Positions 24,501-30,812 of a stretch of DNA of 64,000 nt are shown here, piece after piece. A model generated the notes under the pieces. That model ran no database searches. It saw only the letters and a program-made list of their open reading frames with translations, and had not been told where the DNA came from. The stretch is from Hymenobacter siberiensis. Its GTDB lineage: Bacteria; Bacteroidota; Bacteroidia; Cytophagales; Hymenobacteraceae. The translations under genes and the position numbers were made by a program. Numbering within the stretch: position 1 is the stretch's first letter; the number at the start of each line of letters is the position of its first letter. The stretch is taken from positions 2,108,001-2,172,000 of the forward strand of contig NZ_JAHLZY020000001.1 of NCBI RefSeq assembly GCF_018967865.2, given 5' to 3'.

Positions 24501-25412
24501 GACGGCAACGGCTCTGGCGCACTTATCCGCTCGGGTAACTACTTCCACCGTGGCTCGTTCGACGTCCGATCCAATGGCGGACGCTACGGCCTGAACATGA
24601 ACAACGGCTCGACGTACGAGTTGGTAGGAGACATGATCATCGGCGGTTACGCTCTCGGCATCTACTCGTACGACACTTGCTTTACGAAGATACGTAACGG
24701 CGAGATCAAGCTTGTATCGGCAACGGCAGCACTTGGCCAGCTCAACGCTAGCACCACGCTGGAGATAGAGGACTGTGTGATCGACCTGACCGCACGTCAG
24801 ACTGACGGTGGCTTCCAGATGACGGCAAGCACCGTTACGCTGCGCCTGACTGACGTAACTGTTGTTGGTGGTGCACTAGTTAATGCCGTAACAGGCTCCA
24901 CCATTGTATTGCGTGGCTCTACTGTTTTGCCCGCAGCATACAGCGTCGCTTACCTGCAGTCGCAGGGTGCGGTAGTTGTTGACGAGCGTATCACCACGCC
25001 TGGACCAGACGTGAACAAGGCGTACGTGGACTCGGCTGACGCCAACCTGCGATCGCAGATCACGTCGAACACGAGCAGCATCACGACGAATACGAACAGC
25101 ATCACGACGAATACGAACAGCATCAACACGCTGAACACGAACGTTGCGACGAACACGAGCAACATCACGAGCAACACGAACGCCATTACGGCGCTCCAGG
25201 CCGTGACTTCGTTCGACCAGTACAATGTCAGCTCAACTTTGAGAACGGCTGTCGTACAGGGCTCCTATGACGCCTACAGCGAGATGACCAGCACGACAGG
25301 TAGCCTTACCGGATCTGTTGCCGGCATGCGCTTCTCGTACCAGGTTTACTTATATGAGTACATGCCTGGTACTGCCGGTACACTTGTTTGGGTTAGACTG
25401 GCCAAGATGTAA
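21519..25412 (+). CDS. Long trimeric tail fiber protein, 1297 aa
   Basis: This is a receptor-binding fiber assembled from modules. Residues about 1-280 are an N-terminal tail-binding and shaft region. Residues about 455-680 hold many short repeats with NTAIG/NTYIG-like cores, as in YadA/Hep_Hag trimeric adhesin heads. KFPDGTVQTTAG follows, a phage-fiber signature. Residues about 723-790 are heptads of the type NTNSITT (stalk). Residues about 865-1150 look like a parallel beta-helix (VVLNGFGVQG, YELVGDMIIGGYALGIYSYD). A second set of heptads lies at about 1180-1230, then a C-terminal beta domain. The module SYVDSADANLQSQ occurs three times (near 23680, 23870 and 25020), which points to growth by internal duplication. 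A hairpin follows at 25424-25445. Confidence 0.8.
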   Translation: MSKLTGTVVADGLVPLGSNVTHYDTFGQQGWMSVATIAERDAINVEEGVIDADGISSGHRRVGMFVYVSSTDKVYQLRVSDIAKRSGLEVAEALGDNTNWVIAEMGGAADKPVLSRGVNGLRGYDSVNDAFTSEDYNFEFNNLYQNEFTGNRFLSDSTIIGNGAGISLANGGQLLITDSFSATGFGLTGDSADPSSLLFKEAVASFYGQSYIVQANLDSSQLHLFGSSVAYSPIGFGTIYLYDNANAYNLAVDVKLVDHRLSTLPTNVQNSMTPGSDTKAPTVDSVKTYIDAADTATNTRINTLVAGAPAALDTLKEIADQIAADESGVAAILSTQQSHTSQISSNTTIITGNTANISELRIKVDSNTNALATKVTTVTPSYASNVLTITTNIGSANVTIPNAPATTYVQNSLAASTVLAPSVTAVQTALDLKQVKPVYGNLGFGYMAGGATNTVGTGTQNTAIGTYAMYQNGSGYNNTAVGHYAGFQNTTAYEATYVGNGAGMYTTTGARNTYIGYNAGYNSSTAAKNTIMGAHAGEYQNGSENSYIGFAAGYGINGGSGSNNTSQGNRTLYSLSSGSRNTGIGNGAGNQITTGNSNVFLGIDNGLYTTTGTGNVFVGDTTGASNTTGNYNVALGDHAGPLTGALSNTVAIGRNAKTSTSNTMVIGGAGVDALNVGIGTQTPGSPLTVAGVIETTTGGIKFPDGTVQTTAGASGPSADVNKSYVDSADANLQSQITSNTNSITTNTNSISSNTSSITTNTNSITTNTNSINTLNTSVAGKADKTYVDSADANLQSQVTSNTNALATKVTTVTPSIAGQVLTITTNIGSATTTLPAAPVYTAGNGIDITNNVVTASGYTDLTANKAILVKADRTKVYYTGNGTATATPANSDDAVVKAFAAATTGDYVYITAPVNMPNAGYYDGILKVKGGSNVVLNGFGVQGIGRQDCISIVSSGSGDIIGGGATMYNPGSSSFYTNSTAIGNYRILDVTLKADGNGSGALIRSGNYFHRGSFDVRSNGGRYGLNMNNGSTYELVGDMIIGGYALGIYSYDTCFTKIRNGEIKLVSATAALGQLNASTTLEIEDCVIDLTARQTDGGFQMTASTVTLRLTDVTVVGGALVNAVTGSTIVLRGSTVLPAAYSVAYLQSQGAVVVDERITTPGPDVNKAYVDSADANLRSQITSNTSSITTNTNSITTNTNSINTLNTNVATNTSNITSNTNAITALQAVTSFDQYNVSSTLRTAVVQGSYDAYSEMTSTTGSLTGSVAGMRFSYQVYLYEYMPGTAGTLVWVRLAKM
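23722..23850 (+). repeat. In-frame 21-bp tandem repeats of the fiber stalk
   Basis: About six tandem copies of a 21-bp unit encode the heptad NTNSITT with small changes. A second block lies at about 25060-25150. They are coding repeats of a coiled-coil stalk, prone to copy-number change. Confidence 0.75.
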
Positions 25413-25423
25413 TAAATAGTGAA

Positions 25424-25445
25424 GGAGGAGGCTAATACCTCCTCC
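25424..25445 (+). terminator. Hairpin after the long fiber gene
   Basis: An 8-bp stem (GGAGGAGG with CCTCCTCC) has a 6-base loop, 11 bases after the fiber stop, followed by CAATCTTAAAAAATT. The T content downstream is low, so termination may be partial. Confidence 0.5.
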
Positions 25446-25472
25446 CAATCTTAAAAAATTCCAAAGTATGAA

Positions 25473-26015
25473 ATGACTAAGAACATTCAAACCGCTGATA
25501 GCTACGCACTCGGCAACCTCGGCATCAGTGGCCCAACACTGACGCCCATCCCGGTACTGCTTGGCTCTACTGGTGTATCTACCACGGCTGGCATGACGCA
25601 GAAGGCGATCTCCGACGCCATCGCTGGAGTAGTAACCACAATCACCGTAGGCACTGTCACCACGTTGGCTTCGGATACTACGGCTACTGTTACCAACGTA
25701 GGTACGCCTACTGCCGCACAGTTCAACTTCGGTATTCCCGCTGGTGCTACTGGCGCTGTTGGTGCTACCGGCCCCACCGGTTTGCAAGGTGCTACTGGTT
25801 CTACTGGTGCGCAAGGGCCAATCGGTGCTACTGGCACTACTGGTGCTACTGGCTTGCAAGGAGCTACTGGTTCTACAGGTGCTACTGGCTCTGCTGGTGC
25901 AACAGGTGCTACTGGTACTGCGGCTACAATAACCGTTGGTACCGTTTCGCCGTTGACTGCAGGAGCTACTCCGACTATCGTAAACGCTGGTACTACTCTA
26001 CCCTACTATTTTTAG
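25473..26015 (+). pseudogene. Collagen-like fiber gene, 5' part (split by IS)
   Basis: This is the N-terminal portion of a tail fiber with Gly-X-Y collagen repeats ([20 protein letters not shown] and following). The native reading ends at 25993. The frame then runs 22 bases into the insertion sequence and stops at 26015, adding a foreign LPYYF end. A module of about 45 residues (a leader with ITVGTV, then [12 protein letters not shown] and a Gly-X-Y run) occurs four times across the original gene; the IS sits in the second copy. Removing the IS and one copy of the 9-bp duplication restores one open frame to 28696 with 670 aa. The gene begins at the ATG at 25473. Confidence 0.8.
25985..25993 (+). 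repeat. 9-bp target site duplication, left copy
   Basis: CGCTGGTAC directly precedes the IS and is repeated exactly at 27196-27204 directly after it. It shows recent transposition, since the copies have not diverged. Confidence 0.93.
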
Positions 26016-27195
26016 TAATTGATTTTTAGCAAGTTGCCTCGTAATCCAGTTCAGTAGCGTTTCAACCAAGCGGGCCAATGGGTCCTCGGGCAGGGTCAGC
26101 GGGCGGGCGAGTTGGCGGAGCAGATTGAGGCCGTGGCGGCTCAGGCTGGCGGCCCGGTAGCCGTGGTTTTTGCGGGCAATGGGCTGGCGGCCGCCGTGGG
26201 CGGCCGCGCCCACGCCCAGACAAAACGCGTAGGCCAGGCTGACCAGGGCCACGAGCTTGCGCAGCTTTTGGAAACAGCGCAAGTGGGTGGCTTCCAGGTT
26301 AAAGCCCCGCCCTTTCAGATTTTGAAAGCATTGCTCAATCGTCCAGCGCTTGGCATAGAGTTGCTCGAGGTGGTTCAGACCGGCCGTGGCAAACAGGAAG
26401 ACAAACGCGTCCGCCGCCACGGCCTTGACCCAGACCTGCCCCCAGACTCCGTCGACCTGCACGTGGGCGAAGCGGCGCACCTGCCCCGGCACCAGGCCCA
26501 GGTCGGCCACGGCCTGCCGCCGGCCGTCGGCGTGGGTCAGGCAGTGGTGCTTGGGCAGGCGCATGACAAAATTAAGCCCATTGTCTTTGAGCCACTTGAA
26601 CCACGCATGGCCGACAAATTCCCGGTCGCCCACGACCAGGCCGATGCGGTCTTTGCCCAGCAAGGCCAGGCACTTTTCGAGCACCGCGATGCGGTCGGCG
26701 GCGTTGGAGTTGCCGCTGCGGTTGTCGAGCAGGTGCCAATAAAGGGGCACGTGGACCTCGCCCGTGCCGACGGTGACGAGCAGGATGTTCACTTGGCACT
26801 GGCCGAAGTCCCACTCCGTGCGGTCGAGGCATAAGCGCAGCTTGCCCTGCGCAGGCAACAAACTCAGTAAAATCCTGGCCACCAGTACGTAATTGAGGTC
26901 TACTTCGCGGAAAAAGTCCTGAATGCGCGTTTCGTTCGAGGCGGGCTTGGCCGCGTCATTGAGGTGCTGGGCCACCTCGCCGAATTGCACGTTGCGGCTC
27001 TTTATCAGGCCAAGAATAAACTGGCCCACAAACTTTTGGCGGGACAAGTGGCCCACAAACGGGGCCTGCTGCAAAAGCGTCGTAATTTTAGCGGCGAAGT
27101 GTTGCTTCACGGGGCAGAACGGGTTTTTGGTGGTGTCGTAACCCCAAAGGTCGGGCTGCCCCGTTTTTGTACCTGAAAAATAGTAGGGTAGAGTA
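25994..27195 (-). mobile_element. IS4-family insertion sequence, 1202 bp
   Basis: Ends are perfect 20-bp inverted repeats: TACTCTACCCTACTATTTTT at 25994-26013 and its complement at 27176-27195. It is flanked by the 9-bp duplication CGCTGGTAC. It contains one transposase gene on the minus strand whose stop codon lies within the left terminal repeat. A 9-bp duplication and the Y-R-E-K signature point to the IS4 family, possibly the IS10-like branch. The element looks complete and potentially active. Confidence 0.95.
25998..27110 (-). CDS. IS4-family DDE transposase
   Basis: The protein is 370 aa. The catalytic triad is visible: D96 in LCLDRTEW, D162 in VVGDREFVG, and E259 in the Y-x2-R-x3-E-x6-K signature (Y252, R255, E259, K266; [20 protein letters not shown]). 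The N-terminal part (about 1-90) is the helical DNA-binding region, with the motif [12 protein letters not shown] at 59-70. The C-terminus (LLKIVG, then stop) is encoded inside the terminal inverted repeat. The frame is intact from ATG 27110 to TAG 25998-26000. It would bind the 20-bp ends and cut and join them by the usual hairpin or nicking chemistry. It is oriented opposite to the interrupted fiber gene. Confidence 0.95.
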   Translation of the reverse strand: MKQHFAAKITTLLQQAPFVGHLSRQKFVGQFILGLIKSRNVQFGEVAQHLNDAAKPASNETRIQDFFREVDLNYVLVARILLSLLPAQGKLRLCLDRTEWDFGQCQVNILLVTVGTGEVHVPLYWHLLDNRSGNSNAADRIAVLEKCLALLGKDRIGLVVGDREFVGHAWFKWLKDNGLNFVMRLPKHHCLTHADGRRQAVADLGLVPGQVRRFAHVQVDGVWGQVWVKAVAADAFVFLFATAGLNHLEQLYAKRWTIEQCFQNLKGRGFNLEATHLRCFQKLRKLVALVSLAYAFCLGVGAAAHGGRQPIARKNHGYRAASLSRHGLNLLRQLARPLTLPEDPLARLVETLLNWITRQLAKNQLLKIVG

Positions 27196-27204
27196 CGCTG
27201 GTAC

Positions 27205-28696
27205 TACTAGTGCTGCACAGTTTAACTTCGGTATTCCTGCCGGTGCTACAGGTGCTACCGGCACTACGGGCACTACGGGTGCAACTGGTCCTATTGGACC
27301 ACAAGGCACGACTGGTTTACAAGGTGCTACAGGCTCTACGGGTGCTACTGGTACTACAGGTGCTGCAGCAACAGTTACGGCTGGTACGGCATCACCGTTA
27401 GCTGCGGGCGCTACGCCTACGGTCACCAATGCAGGTACGTCTAGTGCCGCCCAGTTCAACTTCGGCATTCCAGCCGGTGCCACAGGTGCAACCGGCGCAA
27501 CAGGTACCACTGGTGCAACCGGCCCTACTGGACCAACAGGCCCACAAGGCACGACTGGTGCGACAGGTACTGCAGCAACAGTTACCGCTGGTACGGCAAC
27601 GGCATTAGCTGTAGGTGCCTCGCCTACGGTCACCAATGTAGGCACGTCTAGTGCAGCACAGTTCAACTTTGGTATTCCGGCCGGTGCTACTGGTGCTACC
27701 GGTCCTACCGGTGCTACTGGCGCTACCGGTGCTACTGGTCCAACGGCTTCAGCTACGGCAGGCGGAGCTTCTGGAGACGTGCAATTTAACAGTGCCGGGG
27801 CTATAGCAGGCTCTTCGTCCTTTAACTGGGACAACGTAAACAACGCCCTTTCGTTACTTGGTTCCAATACGGATATAGTAATGAAAGGAATTACAACTGA
27901 ACCTGTCACCCCTGTCGCAGATACTTTAATCTACTACTCTAAGAAAATTGCAGGTAGGATGTTTCCCAAAGTAAAGGGGCCATCTGGTTTGGATATGCCG
28001 ATGCAAGCTGCGTTTTGGCAGAACAACATAACAATGTGGAACCCCACGACAGCAACAGCGGGTGTTTGGTTAGGAACAGCAGGAGCTGGTGCAGGTACAT
28101 ACGCAACAGGCTTGCCTACTACAACAAGTCTGTACACTTCTACAAAAAGAGGCAGGTGGGCAAATGTCGTTACAACGTTGAACCAAGTATTAGGGCAAAG
28201 AAATTCTGAGCTTATGTACATGTCTTCTCCTTCTACTGCGGGCCAGGGCGGATTCTTTTTTTATGCGAGATGCGGGTTTGATGTTTGGGCAAACGGCGGA
28301 AGATTTTTTGCCGGTTTTCATACCGCAACTACCGTCATTTCAGCCAACCCGTCTTTGCTAAATAACACGGTAGGCTTTTGTATTGATGATACTGACAACG
28401 GGCTGATCAACTTTATGACAAGAGGAACCGCAGTAACTAAAACTTCAACAGGTTTTACTACAGTATCGGGTAAAGGGTATGACCTTTACATCTTTAATGC
28501 ACCGGGCTCAAGTACGTATAGCTGGAGAATTTTAGACATAAACGCAGGAACAGAGACATCTGGTACAACAGCGCTTACTCCTCCAGCAGCAAACACATTG
28601 TTATCGGTCGGCGTACTTGCGAGCAATGCGGCATTGGCAACGGTAACGGCAATCCAATTAGGTTTGAACCGAGTGTACGTCGAAACTGATTATTAA
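27205..28696 (+). pseudogene. Collagen-like fiber gene, 3' part (split by IS)
   Basis: This continues the fiber gene of 25473 in the original frame; the distance removed (IS plus one duplication, 1211 bases) restores it exactly. It encodes two and a half more copies of the leader plus Gly-X-Y module (to about 27750), then a linker, then a C-terminal domain of about 290 residues (about 27830-28690) that ends RVYVETDY. That domain has AT-richer codons than the collagen part and includes [19 protein letters not shown] aromatic segments, as expected of a receptor-binding tip. An open frame also starts at 27167 inside the IS end, so a truncated product without the N-terminus is conceivable but would lack the tail-binding part. 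Confidence 0.8.
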
Positions 28697-28747
28697 ATTG
28701 TCTTCATCTGGAGGCCGAGGCTATAGCAATTTAGCGTAGCGACTCTC

Positions 28748-28837
28748 GTGTTTCCTAAATGGTGGCTGTTGGTGTTCCTCGGAGTACTGACAGCCACCAT
28801 TTTGCGTGTAGTATGGAAATGGATTCGGCAGCGGTAA
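28748..28837 (+). CDS. Possible 29-aa single-span membrane peptide
   Basis: A GTG at 28748 opens 29 codons to TAA 28835-28837. The product has a hydrophobic core (WWLLVFLGVLTATILRVVW) framed by Lys/Arg (FPK and KWIRQR), typical of a tiny inner-membrane peptide such as a lysis helper. Against it: the start is GTG, it is very short, and a 13-bp terminator-like stem (28757-28802) covers most of it. It lies between the fiber and the membrane and lysis cassette, so a lysis role would fit the position. Confidence 0.3.
   Translation: MFPKWWLLVFLGVLTATILRVVWKWIRQR
28757..28803 (+). terminator. 13-bp hairpin after the fiber gene
   Basis: AAATGGTGGCTGT at 28757-28769 pairs perfectly with ACAGCCACCATTT at 28790-28802, with a 20-base loop. 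A further T follows. It probably ends the fiber transcript and separates it from the lysis genes. Confidence 0.55.
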
Positions 28838-28909
28838 ACAGTACGGCCGATTAAGGTACGCACCCTTATCTGCTGTAGCACACCTAAAAACTACGCCACC
28901 CTTTACCCA

Positions 28910-29428
28910 ATGTTTCTTGCTCTACTACTCCAAGCCGCCGCCGCAACCGTGGTTAACCAGCCACTGCTGCCGTCTATTGGTGTGGAGATAGTTCTTTTTG
29001 TGTTGGGTAACCTGGGTTTCGTCTGGGCTTTCATCACGTGGAAAATAGCCCGTGCCGATAAGGCGACCGCCGACCGGCAGAAAGATAAAGACGACGCCCG
29101 TGCAGCGTTTGAAAAGAAGCACGACATGCTCTCGCAACACGTTGCCACCCACGAGATGTCCATCCAACAGCACCAGATCGAGTTTGACAAAGCAAAGGCT
29201 GCGGCCGATACCCGCTACCAGTTACTAAACCAGAAAGTGGCGGCGCTGGAGCCGCTACCGGGTAAAGTCGTTAGCCTGGAGAACAAGTTCGAGATGATCA
29301 CCGAGCAGATGAAAACGATGAAGGACGACATGAAGGAAATCAAGTCGGACCTGAAAGTAGCCACGCACGAGCTGCGCTCTGACATCAAGGACCTGGGCGC
29401 TTTAATACAAAATCACTTTGCCAAGTAA
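28910..29428 (+). CDS. Membrane-anchored coiled-coil protein
   Basis: The protein is 172 aa. A hydrophobic stretch at about residues 23-44 (VEIVLFVLGNLGFVWAFITW) is followed by a long charged coiled coil rich in Lys, Asp and Glu (about 48-165). This is the layout of an inner-membrane spanin-like or accessory lysis protein, but sequence alone does not prove it. It opens the cassette of four overlapping or adjacent genes (28910-30705). CTTATCTGC lies at 28865-28873, 36 bases before the ATG. Its stop overlaps the next ATG by one base. Confidence 0.5.
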   Translation: MFLALLLQAAAATVVNQPLLPSIGVEIVLFVLGNLGFVWAFITWKIARADKATADRQKDKDDARAAFEKKHDMLSQHVATHEMSIQQHQIEFDKAKAAADTRYQLLNQKVAALEPLPGKVVSLENKFEMITEQMKTMKDDMKEIKSDLKVATHELRSDIKDLGALIQNHFAK

Positions 29429-29760
29429 TGGGCCTGACTTCCGACCTCCTCAAGAACGACCGAGGCCTGTTCTCGACTAACATGCTGATGCGGCTTATCA
29501 GCTACGTTATCGGCGCTTTCCTCTCGGTGTTCGTGGCCATCAAGTACGGGCCGACGCTGTCCATCGAAGTCATTACGATCAACTACGCCCTCGCCTTTGG
29601 CCTGACTGGCGCTCGCATGTTCGAGGCCTTCACCAACCGCAAGACCAAGGATGCTGACGGCGCCTTAATGCAGGCAGGTACCGCTGAGGCACCTGCCCAG
29701 CCGGTAATCCCGGCAGAAAAAGACGATCTCACCGCCGTTGAAACTAAAACTGATTCGTGA
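29428..29760 (+). CDS. Holin-like membrane protein, 110 aa
   Basis: Two membrane segments are predicted (about residues 20-40, LMRLISYVIGAFLSVFVAIK, and 46-63, SIEVITINYALAFGLTGARM) with a polar, charged C-terminal tail. The small size, two spans and position right before an endolysin-like gene make a holin likely. Holins form the membrane hole that releases the endolysin. The gene overlaps the previous stop by one base and the next gene by 23 bases, which favours coordinated translation. No conserved holin motif could be confirmed. Confidence 0.55.
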   Translation: MGLTSDLLKNDRGLFSTNMLMRLISYVIGAFLSVFVAIKYGPTLSIEVITINYALAFGLTGARMFEAFTNRKTKDADGALMQAGTAEAPAQPVIPAEKDDLTAVETKTDS

Positions 29761-30166
29761 AATATTCACCCCAACTAGCACTGTAGGCTCCCTATACATC
29801 GACGGCAAACTTGTCGCTTTCGTACTCGAAGACGTCGTTCGCCCGAAAGGGGAGAAGGTAGACGGCAAGACGGCCATCCCCTACGGTACCTATGCCGTCA
29901 CTTACGAGAAGAGCCCACGGCTGTCCAAGCTGAAAGGCCACGACTTCTTCACCCCACGCCTGCAGAAAGTACCGGGCTACTCCGGAATTTTGCTTCATTC
30001 CGGCAACACTGCTGAAGACAGTATTGGCTGCTTGATTTTAGGCCTACAACGTCAAAAGGATCGGGTTACTGCAAGTCGTGATGCTTGCGACCGTGTCTAC
30101 CCCCTGATTGAAGCGGGCTGCGCAGCCGGTAAGGTCACCATCGAAATCGTGGACGGCCGCAAGTAA
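29738..30166 (+). CDS. DUF5675-like protein, candidate endolysin
   Basis: The protein is 142 aa. The pattern matches DUF5675: an N-terminal TPTSTVGSLYIDGKLVAFVL followed by ED (residues 11-32), GKTAIPYGTYAVTYEKSPR (43-61), and a C-terminal GILLHSGNTAEDSIGCLILG (83-102) with H87 and C98. A conserved His and Cys at the end of such a beta-rich fold recalls L,D-transpeptidase-like enzymes, so it may cut or remodel peptidoglycan. In Bacteroidota phages these proteins sit in lysis cassettes, as here between the holin-like and spanin-like genes. The enzyme activity is inferred, not shown. Confidence 0.65.
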   Translation: MKLKLIREIFTPTSTVGSLYIDGKLVAFVLEDVVRPKGEKVDGKTAIPYGTYAVTYEKSPRLSKLKGHDFFTPRLQKVPGYSGILLHSGNTAEDSIGCLILGLQRQKDRVTASRDACDRVYPLIEAGCAAGKVTIEIVDGRK

Positions 30167-30705
30167 TGAGCACCGTGACAAAGTTTCTGGTCTTCATCGG
30201 CCTGACGGTATTACTGCTCTTCGGCCTCAAGACCTGCGGACCAATGCCACACCAACCGGCGAAGCAGCCGCTTTCCTGGGTCGCTCCTGGCGAGCAGTCG
30301 ACCGACACCATCATCAAGACCGTGATCAAGGAAAGGATCGTCATACGCAATCATTATTTGACCCGTGTCGTATCCGATGCCGACAACAAGCCGAAATACC
30401 ACCTGGAAACCCCGGACCTCGTAGTGGATGCTAAATGCGACTCTGTGGGCTTGATGATAGATAGCCTCTCACTTACCAACACCAAGTCCATATTAGTCAC
30501 CGACGACAACAAAGGAGGCGCACAGGTTAGCGTACAAAACACTTCCCCGTACTTCGAAACTGCGAACGTGGAGGGGCTGTATGTGCGGCCTAAGCAATAC
30601 CCACGCATCACCACCGGGATCCAGGCTGGGGTAGGTATTACGCCCGTTGGGGTGCAGCAGTACCTCGGCATCGGTATTAATTTCTCACTCACTAAACGAC
30701 GCTAG
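30166..30705 (+). CDS. Membrane-anchored protein at end of lysis cassette
   Basis: The protein is 179 aa. One N-terminal hydrophobic segment (about residues 6-22, KFLVFIGLTVLLLFGLK) is followed by CGPMPHQP and a long periplasmic-type part. The LKTCG at 20-24 could be a lipobox, so the protein may be a lipoprotein or a signal-anchored spanin. The C-terminal part (TGIQAGVGITPVGVQQYLGI, then FSLTKRR) has beta-barrel-like alternation. It starts one base overlapping the candidate endolysin stop and is followed by a strong bidirectional terminator (30723-30759). It may bridge inner and outer membranes in lysis. Confidence 0.45.
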   Translation: MSTVTKFLVFIGLTVLLLFGLKTCGPMPHQPAKQPLSWVAPGEQSTDTIIKTVIKERIVIRNHYLTRVVSDADNKPKYHLETPDLVVDAKCDSVGLMIDSLSLTNTKSILVTDDNKGGAQVSVQNTSPYFETANVEGLYVRPKQYPRITTGIQAGVGITPVGVQQYLGIGINFSLTKRR

Positions 30706-30722
30706 TCTAGCGGAAGACAGAG

Positions 30723-30759
30723 AAACCCCATCCTAACGTTAGGATGGGGTTTTCTTTTT
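30723..30759. terminator. Bidirectional intrinsic terminator
   Basis: A 14-bp perfect stem (AAACCCCATCCTAA with TTAGGATGGGGTTT) has a two-base loop, then TTCTTTTT on the plus strand. On the minus strand the following bases are T-rich too (TTTC TCTG). It separates the plus-strand lysis cassette from the minus-strand polymerase-like gene. Confidence 0.85.
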
Positions 30760-30766
30760 ACTTTCA

Positions 30767-30799
30767 GGTACGTAAAGTGTTCCATAAGGGAGGGTAACC
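30767..30799 (+). repeat. 34-bp dispersed prophage repeat, copy C
   Basis: Starts GGTACGTAAAGTGTTCCATA, then AGGGAGGGTAACC. It matches copies A and B except for three or four positions near the 3' end. It lies between the two convergent transcripts, next to the terminator. Confidence 0.88.
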
Positions 30800-30812
30800 T
30801 TCCTTCCTCCGT

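Noticed and set aside
23722..25150. CRISPR-like spacing of 21-bp repeats
   Set aside because: The repeats are in frame within the fiber gene, without unique spacers between them, and encode a coiled-coil heptad.
26112..26834. Long plus-strand open frame inside the IS
   Set aside because: It is the antisense of the transposase gene, with composition of a shadow frame and no independent start signal.
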